64,000 nucleotides of DNA from Hippasteria phrygiana (taxonomy: Eukaryota > Echinodermata > Asteroidea > Valvatida > Goniasteridae). The notes beneath the pieces were generated by a model. The model had not been told where the DNA came from, did no database searches, and saw only the letters and a list, made by a program, of their open reading frames with translations. The translations under genes were made by a program, and so were the position numbers. How positions within the stretch are numbered: the first letter of the stretch is position 1; every line of letters begins with the position of its first letter. The stretch covers positions 1,364,001-1,428,000 of the forward strand of contig JAZGUH010000484.1 in the NCBI GenBank assembly GCA_037893225.1. The letters run 5' to 3'. Below, piece after piece: positions 59,801 through 64,000 of this stretch.

Positions 59801-62590
59801 TAATTGTAAACAAGATAACAGCAGCATTTCCTGGTCACATCAATATCAATCTCGTGTTGACATAAATGCAATCAAACAGACAAAGCGACGCTGTTGGTGG
59901 TGCCATTTAACAATCTTTGTTTTGTTCTCACCCCATAGGCAAAATAAGACCTGTATTTGCAAGGCGTAGGCCCCTACAAGCAACAACAACAACAACAACA
60001 ACAAAATGGGCAACGAGCAGGGGGGGTTTCGACCCCCAAAACCCCCCCCCCCCCCCTGGATCGCGCCTAGGACATTCAGACGCCGGACATTCAGACGCCA
60101 GACATTCAGACGCCGGACATTCAACCAATGCACTACTCTGAATGGGCACCACTCTGAATTCCAACAGTTCGACTTTTCTGAACCAAAATCCCTGAAACGA
60201 TTTTCTTCAATGACTTTTAGACAAATGATATTCCATTTGAAACACTTTTTGTAGCCAAAATGGACACCTCCAAGGCATTGTTGCCTTTACGCACTCAGTT
60301 TATAAAAAGAGTACTTTATACCGGCAATCATGCAATCAATAATTTGTATCATGTAATCTTTAGATCTCATATGTACATACACACAGTCGTGTTTTCCTAT
60401 ACTACTGAGGACAATGATTTGTGTTTCCTATTGTTTTAACGATTTTAACAAAAGACCGACTCCCGAGGACAAGAAAGTTTTCTTTTATTTTCTTTCTCCT
60501 CTTGTCCTCGAACGTATACATAGTACATGTACACAAATATGTATGGTGTACATGTAAGTTACAAATGCCAATACACAGTGAGTGGTGGTGGTGATGGGGG
60601 GGGGGGGGGATTAAAGAAGAAAAACTCTTTCAATGCTAACCATTTCAAAGGATTTCTCCCTTGAGAAAATGAAAGTAAAATCTTGCCCAGCAAGTCTTTC
60701 AAAGCCCTTCAAGTTTACACAAGTCACAAATCATTCAATGGGCAAACACAATGCTATCATCCAAAACGGAAGTGAAGAATTCAACTTGTTTGGACATGCC
60801 CAAGACTGAACTTCCAAAGCAGACTTTAGAAATTGTTAGCAATCACCCCCAACAGAGGGTCCTTGAACTCGCTCGTTCATAAATCAGAAAGGTCAGGGCA
60901 CTCTGTACTGTACTGTAAACCCAAATTCAGCACTGGGTTGGGTGGGACTTCAAGCCAAACTCTAAAGCATACTTTTTGGGTAGGGCAACAGTAGGTCAAC
61001 CCCCAAAACAGCTTATCTAATCCCCCGTCAAGTAAATGAATACACAAATAAATAAATAATAAATAAACAATGTAAAATAAAAAATATATAAATAAACAAA
61101 GGAACAAACCAAGAAAGGAACAAACAAATGAAGGAACAAATAAATTAGTTACCGAGGAATGAATGAACAAATGAATGAACCAATGAACAAATAAATAGAT
61201 AACTAAACCACACTTCTTTGTTCCTTTCTTCCTCGCTGTCCCTTCCCCTCCCTTTGATGTTCACCCACTACCACTCTCCTTTATACACCTCTTTTGTGTT
61301 TCTCCACCCACCCCCTCTTGCATGTGTGTTCCCTACATGTTTGTTTCTTGTACTCTGTCAAATGCCTTTGAGAAAGAACTTGCTTAAGTTCGAAACGTAT
61401 ATTTCGGGTCCATTCAGTCAGTCAGCAGTTTGCAACAGTTTAATTCATTTTCAAAATAAATAAATAGATAAATAAATGAATAAATAATTAAAAATCAACA
61501 TGAAACAACAATTACAATCAACTGACATTTTTAGAATGTCCACTTTTGTTACAATTTACAAAAAGATTCCCCAAATTTCCAAGCGGGTGCATCATTTAGG
61601 TTCTCCTACCCCAGGGAAGACTTCAATGCTTTGTGCAATAACATGGATAGCAAATTTCTGTGTACAAATATTTCTTTGCAAATTAAATACTTAATTATTT
61701 GATTAGCGAATTGTAAACATCACTCAATCTAGACTACCATTTTGCTACACTATGCAATTAAAATCATTCACTATACCTTACACACACCTTACACAAAATA
61801 GTTTGTGAATTATAGAATGGAGAGTATCTGTGGAATGTCTTACCATAGTCTGGCTGTATTCTGACTACACTGTCGTCATTAATGAGATGCTGAACTTTAA
61901 TCATGGATTCCTGGGCTAAGGTGACGGGCCACCTGTTCAAAACAAATGAAGCAATTGACAGTAGGAATTACATATTAAAGGTACCCTACACTGTTGTTAT
62001 GTCTGCAAACACAAACACAAACACAATTCTTGTATTGGGGGAAAAGACAGTGACACTTACAAACATCCTAATGTCATTTTGAAAGAAACAAAGTGTAGAC
62101 AAAAAAAAGGACATGACTTTTTTCTGCAAAAAAATCTTGGATGCCCCCATGAAATTAGTAAATGATACTGAAAGGTTTATGGGCCAATGTCATTACACAC
62201 ATCTTGCCAATATGGGATATCATTAGTATTACCCCATAAATTAAATTTACATCACTCCGACGCAAATTCCATATAACTATTTGGTAAACTCAAACTGTGC
62301 AAGAAAACTGCGGAATAAAAGACATGTGTGGGAGACTTGGTGTGGATATTAAAGCTCTCAAGGTCAACATCAGAAGGACATGAGGTAAAATACCGACCCC
62401 TGCTTAGTGAGGAAGCGGAAGGAGGCTGGCAGTGCCTCAACCTGCTTCTGCATGGCTTCCCTCATCTCCACCACGGTCATGTGACCTATGTCCATCAGGA
62501 TGAACCCCAGGGCCGAGTCGTGCTCCTTGCTACCATGGCAACCCATCTCACTGGTCAGGCTGATGCCCACCAGTGAGCTGCTCTCCTCAT
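44808..62590 (-). CDS. TIR-TIR-SLOG protein with N-terminal tandem modules (5' partial, 18 exons)
   Basis: No gene name is recognised. Exons in gene order: 62590-62398, 61932-61844, 58879-58770, 58446-58229, 56784-56559, 55253-55128, 54214-54082, 52384-52236, 51680-51552, 51270-51159, 50581-50424, 50206-50105, 49333-49217, 48501-48407, 48031-47872, 47301-47175, 46542-46421, 44984-44808. Every junction is AG/GT with matching phase, giving 846 residues to TAA; the first exon begins mid-codon, so more exons lie beyond 64000. Domains (visible numbering): tandem module x2 (about 29-180), a linker, TIR1 (247-357) with WTNREL, degenerate TIR2 (445-575), and a SLOG/LOG-like Rossmann domain (628-830) with LVTGGFFGVG and EGGPGAAHEAEEF. 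TIR domains commonly cleave NAD+; SLOG domains bind or hydrolyse nucleotides. A cytosolic innate-immune or stress NAD+ signalling role is inferred; no membrane segment or signal peptide is seen. Confidence 0.85.
45060..45432 (+). mobile_element. SINE-like element with B-box-like head and LINE-like tail
   Basis: The head has CCTGGGTTCGAACCCAGCC (a B-box-like word that is also palindromic). The body has CGCCTGGGTCTATAGGTCTG and CTCTATTTAGATCTGGACC. The tail is CTAGAGTGG then TTTTTATGACTTTCATAAAA. It is the longest of the three copies and lies in the last intron of the TIR-SLOG gene. Confidence 0.65.
47050..47155 (+). mobile_element. LINE 3' fragment, copy 3, internally deleted
   Basis: Homologous to copies 1 and 2 from CCCTCGTTCTGTATCTCTG through CATCTTACGATCTTTCCTGG, then jumps to the tail CTTTAAGCCTTGTTCGAGG, ending in A-rich sequence. 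It lies in a TIR-SLOG intron. Confidence 0.6.
48562..49024. mobile_element. hAT-like MITE, 463 bp, with exact 7-bp duplication
   Basis: Terminal words CAGGCTTTCAAG and CTTGAAAGCCTG are inverted. TTAGATA flanks both ends (48555-48561 and 49025-49031). CAGG termini and a 7-8 base duplication fit hAT transposons. A relative is at 56087-56533 in the same gene. Confidence 0.75.
50105..51680 (-). other. Exons of a second, degenerate TIR-like domain
   Basis: Exons 51680-51552, 51270-51159, 50581-50424 and 50206-50105. The pattern is IPMVVISVHPKQKEF (strand A), ELKLLFEEQGYEVW (helix A and strand B), CTLEIDD, then VGILQQKAAEAGVIVFVLSK and RKRVVPLKYE. The position of the catalytic Glu reads SDAGQQQVFYCEQ, with Gln instead. 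It is probably structural or regulatory. Confidence 0.6.
51886..51953 (+). mobile_element. tRNA-headed SINE head
   Basis: TGGTCGAGTGG (A box, 51894-51904) and GGTTCGAGTCT (B box, 51938-51948) at tRNA-like spacing in a TIR-SLOG intron. Stem pairing is poor, so it is not called a tRNA gene. Confidence 0.6.
53209..53303. repeat. Imperfect inverted repeat in an intron
   Basis: GCATAAAATTTTGTTTAGAA at the left pairs, with mismatches, with TTCTTAAACCAAATTTATGC at the right; the spacer is about 45 bases. Confidence 0.5.
53439..53591. mobile_element. TTAA-bounded MITE, 153 bp
   Basis: Left TTAACCTTAACCCTGCC; right, in reverse, TTAATCCTAACCCTCC. A second nested pair, CCTGCCAGACGCA against TGCGTCTGGCAGG, also folds. 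Confidence 0.55.
54733..55061. mobile_element. TTAA-bounded element with an internal minisatellite
   Basis: Left TTAACCCTAACCCTCCT; right, in reverse, TTAACCCTAACCCCCT. The interior is a tandem array of a 42-43-base unit (see the next entry). It lies between two TIR1 exons. Confidence 0.55.
54779..55023. repeat. 42-43-bp minisatellite, about five units
   Basis: Unit word GAGGAATGGTGATTGAAGCA with GGATTTTGGAGGATT; unit starts fall near 54781, 54824, 54866, 54909 and 54960. One unit has a 9-base internal duplication (TGATTGAATGG). Confidence 0.85.
55738..56037 (+). mobile_element. Retroelement 3'-end repeat, copy 1
   Basis: Contains CCACACTCCTTTGTTCCT, CTTTGAGAAAGAACTTGCTA, AGTTTGAAACATA, then GTCCATCCAGTCAGTTAGCA, ending in ATGAAATAAA. 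It aligns with 61205-61497. A GAAAGAACTTGC...GAAAC word before an A-rich tail is common at the 3' ends of invertebrate retroelements. Confidence 0.6.
56087..56533. mobile_element. hAT-like MITE, diverged second copy
   Basis: Starts CATGCTTTCAAGCAGACCC and ends CTGAAAGCCTG. The middle (TTCTGTACTCACAACACTTG, GCAGTACTCCTGCACCCAAG, CATGACAGTGTGTAACAC) is nearly identical to 48562-49024. The target duplication is not exact. Confidence 0.65.
59280..59452. mobile_element. Foldback element in an intron
   Basis: CAACCATCCCTTGTCTGAAA then ATCACTGACGAAAA at the left is answered in reverse at the right by CAACCCTCGAAAATGCACTA then CTTGTCTGAAAATCATTGAT. The ends are inverted but diverged; non-coding. Confidence 0.45.
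59542..59690. mobile_element. TTAA-bounded MITE family A, second copy, 149 bp
   Basis: TTAACCCTCCTACTATTATA at the left, GAGGGAGGGTTAA at the right. Same length as 42322-42470 and homologous to its reverse complement throughout. Confidence 0.75.
60071..60124. repeat. 15-bp tandem repeat
   Basis: GACATTCAGACGCCG repeated about 3.6 times with one variant base. It is preceded by a C-run near 60045 and a CAA repeat at 59981-60004. Confidence 0.85.
61205..61497 (+). mobile_element. Retroelement 3'-end repeat, copy 2, with AAAT tail
   Basis: Homologous to 55738-56037 (CCACACTTCTTTGTTCCTTT, TTTGAGAAAGAACTTGC, TTCGAAACGTA, TCAGTCAGTCAGCAGTTTGC) and ends in an AAATAAATAAATAG-type tail from about 61456. 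Confidence 0.6.
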
Positions 62591-62751
62591 CTGAAAATTA
62601 TAGCAGGGGAAAAAATGGGAATTTTTTTGTAAGTTGGTCACATACTTTGCAGTGAGCTGAAAAGCTGCGCTTCTTAAGCCCCAAAGAGGTCAAAGGTCAA
62701 GCAATATATATATATATCGAACCGTACAAAAATATGTATTACATATTAATG

Positions 62752-62942
62752 GGAGACTTTAAAGACACTGGAGGGCAGCAGACACACCGGTCCTTTCTGC
62801 TAGTTCTGGGCATGCACGTAGTTCTGAGCATGCGTACATGTAGTTCTGAGCATGCTCGCATAGTTCTGAGCATGTGCATGACTGCTCAGAACCATGGAAA
62901 AGGACCGGTATGTCTGCTGCCGACAGCATCTCAAAAGTCTCC
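62752..62942. mobile_element. Foldback MITE with internal TAGTTCTGAGCATGC repeats
   Basis: Left GGAGACTTTAAAGACACTGG, then CAGCAGACACACCGGTCCTT; the right end in reverse gives GGAGACTTTTGAGATGCTGT, then CAGCAGACATACCGGTCCTT. Between the arms TAGTTCTGAGCATGC recurs about four times at 18-22-base spacing. Confidence 0.7.
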
Positions 62943-63671
62943 TATTTAATTGAATGTAAAATTAACAGAGCAATTTAGTAAGTTCTGTAGGTGTCCATGT
63001 ACATCTGCCAAATGCAGTCATTCAGGATTTATTGTAGCATTATCTAATTAAGTCCACCAGTCAAATACCAGTAACACACCATTCCATTCCTAGGTTGCCC
63101 GGATGGATTTTAGTTGCTGAGGGCAACCAGGCGACGTTCTCATTAATTCTATACCTAGTATACGTGCTTCTGATGCTTACATACATGTACATGCACAGGC
63201 CTGTCTTGACCATAAATCTGCATGAGTGAACATGGCAAAATGTGTGACTATATTACATGTCTGGACGATAAGGAAATCCTTTTTCTACATTTGAAACCTG
63301 ACTGATCAATCACATTTCTCTTTGCAAGTTTCCAACTCTCATTTTGTGCTGGACGTCCTATTTATGCTGAACATTTCATAACCATGACCTCGACCTGTGA
63401 ATAATCGTAACCAGTCTGGCCCAGTACACAACAAAAGTACTCCCTGGCCCCGTAGAAATACGTGCACGAGAGCACTTTTTGTTGAACCATTTATTAATCC
63501 TGGTAATTCTATATAACTGCACGTAAAATGGTTAAAGCCTCTTTCAACATGGGTCCGTACAACCTCAAGATTCTGGGCTGTCATCCCCACCCCTCTGCAA
63601 GTCCCAATAAATGGATAATTCCCTCATGCCCATGGCAAGGACTGGCGTTATGTGGTATCTTCACCAAACAA

Positions 63672-63975
63672 ACCACAAGGGAATTACCCAGTCGGTTTCC
63701 ATTGTGGTTGGTTTGATGATATTATAAGTGAAAAAGTTGTATCCTCACTGATTGATCTCCACAATGTCGCTTCCCAGGTTGATCCCTGGCTATACAGCAT
63801 TATGGTTCATAACTTCTAACTAGCCCCCCCCCCCCTCCGAACAATTAAAGACAGACAATTTGGGAGACTGTCAACATAGAGGAAGACAGCTCAGTCGGTA
63901 TGCCAGTCTGGAGGTTGCAGGTCCCACAATAAACGGCTAGTTTTCTTTGTTCACTTGGAAAAGGCCATTATTTTT
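63672..63975 (+). mobile_element. tRNA-derived SINE/foldback relative of 4244-4602
   Basis: Shares GTCGGTTTCCATTGTGGTTG then GTTTGATGATAT, ACTTCTAACTAGC, GACAGCTCAGTCGGTA, GGAGGTTGCAGGT and TAGTTTTCTTTGTTCACTT with the element in the KANSL3 intron. The A-box region is intact and the B box is damaged (GGTCCCACAA). Confidence 0.55.
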
Positions 63976-64000
63976 TGTTAGGCACATCAGGACAGAATTG

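Larger units (their letters stand above)
58229..62590 (-). other. Exons of the two N-terminal repeat modules
   Basis: Two stretches of about 65-70 residues align with each other. Module 1 runs LGFILMDIGH, MREAMQKQ, FRFLTKQGWPVTLAQE, VVRIQP. Module 2 runs LGFIFVSTLS, LREAILAQ, WVFVDRNFWPICSQQE, CVRLHF. The shared pattern is LGFI...REA...Q...F/V-F-x(4-5)-WP(V/I)...QE...VR. The alternation of strands and one amphipathic helix would suit a small beta-grasp-like fold, but that is inference. An acidic stretch (LDDSSDDIDLDDF) follows module 2. Confidence 0.65.
62591..64000. other. Upstream intron of the TIR-SLOG gene
   Basis: No exon could be placed here. It contains a TA repeat near 62704-62718, a foldback element at 62752-62942 and the SINE relative at 63672-63975. 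The gene continues past base 64000. Confidence 0.6.

Noticed and set aside
1..64000. CRISPR arrays, bacterial operons, integrated viruses
   Set aside because: None seen. Direct repeats are microsatellites, minisatellites or transposon copies, and all genes are spliced animal genes.

Overview
The window is animal nuclear DNA. It carries spliced genes with GT-AG introns of a few hundred bases to a few kb, long intergenic stretches, simple repeats and many small transposable elements. The gene content (a KANSL3 orthologue, an ATOH8-type bHLH factor, a proteinase K-like secreted protease and a large TIR protein) and the repeat style fit a marine invertebrate deuterostome. An echinoderm is my best guess at low to moderate confidence, because no mitochondrial or rRNA marker is present to settle it.

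Layout. (1) 485-9569, plus strand: the last 12 visible exons of KANSL3, the scaffold of the NSL histone acetyltransferase complex; its 5' exons lie before base 1. (2) About 9570-21700: 3' UTR and intergenic DNA with a 441-bp inverted-repeat element, a LINE fragment and a GGT/GGTGTT microsatellite of about 1.6 kb. (3) 22469-23764, plus strand: ATOH8, with one large exon and a tiny second coding exon. (4) 23765-36032: about 12 kb without a recognisable gene. (5) 36033-40278, plus strand: a complete eight-exon subtilase of the proteinase K type (385 aa, signal peptide, I9 propeptide, full catalytic tetrad). (6) 44808-62590, minus strand: 18 exons, all phase-consistent, giving the C-terminal 846 residues of a protein with the order tandem repeat module x2, TIR, degenerate TIR, SLOG/LOG-like Rossmann domain. 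Its 5' end lies beyond base 64000.

The last gene is the most interesting item. TIR domains that cleave NAD+ and SLOG domains that bind the resulting nucleotides are the two halves of bacterial Thoeris defence. Here both lie in one animal polypeptide, with one apparently catalytic and one apparently dead TIR. I know of no named animal family with this order.

The mobile DNA is informative too. Four fragments encode the end of one LINE ORF2 family and share their 3' tail with SINE-like copies. Six short TTAA-bounded elements look like piggyBac-type MITEs. There are also hAT-like and Tigger/pogo-like MITEs, two tRNA-headed SINE families, and a perfect 37-bp-stem palindrome. Exon boundaries were placed by hand from splice signals, reading phase and remembered family sequences; no alignment or expression data were available.
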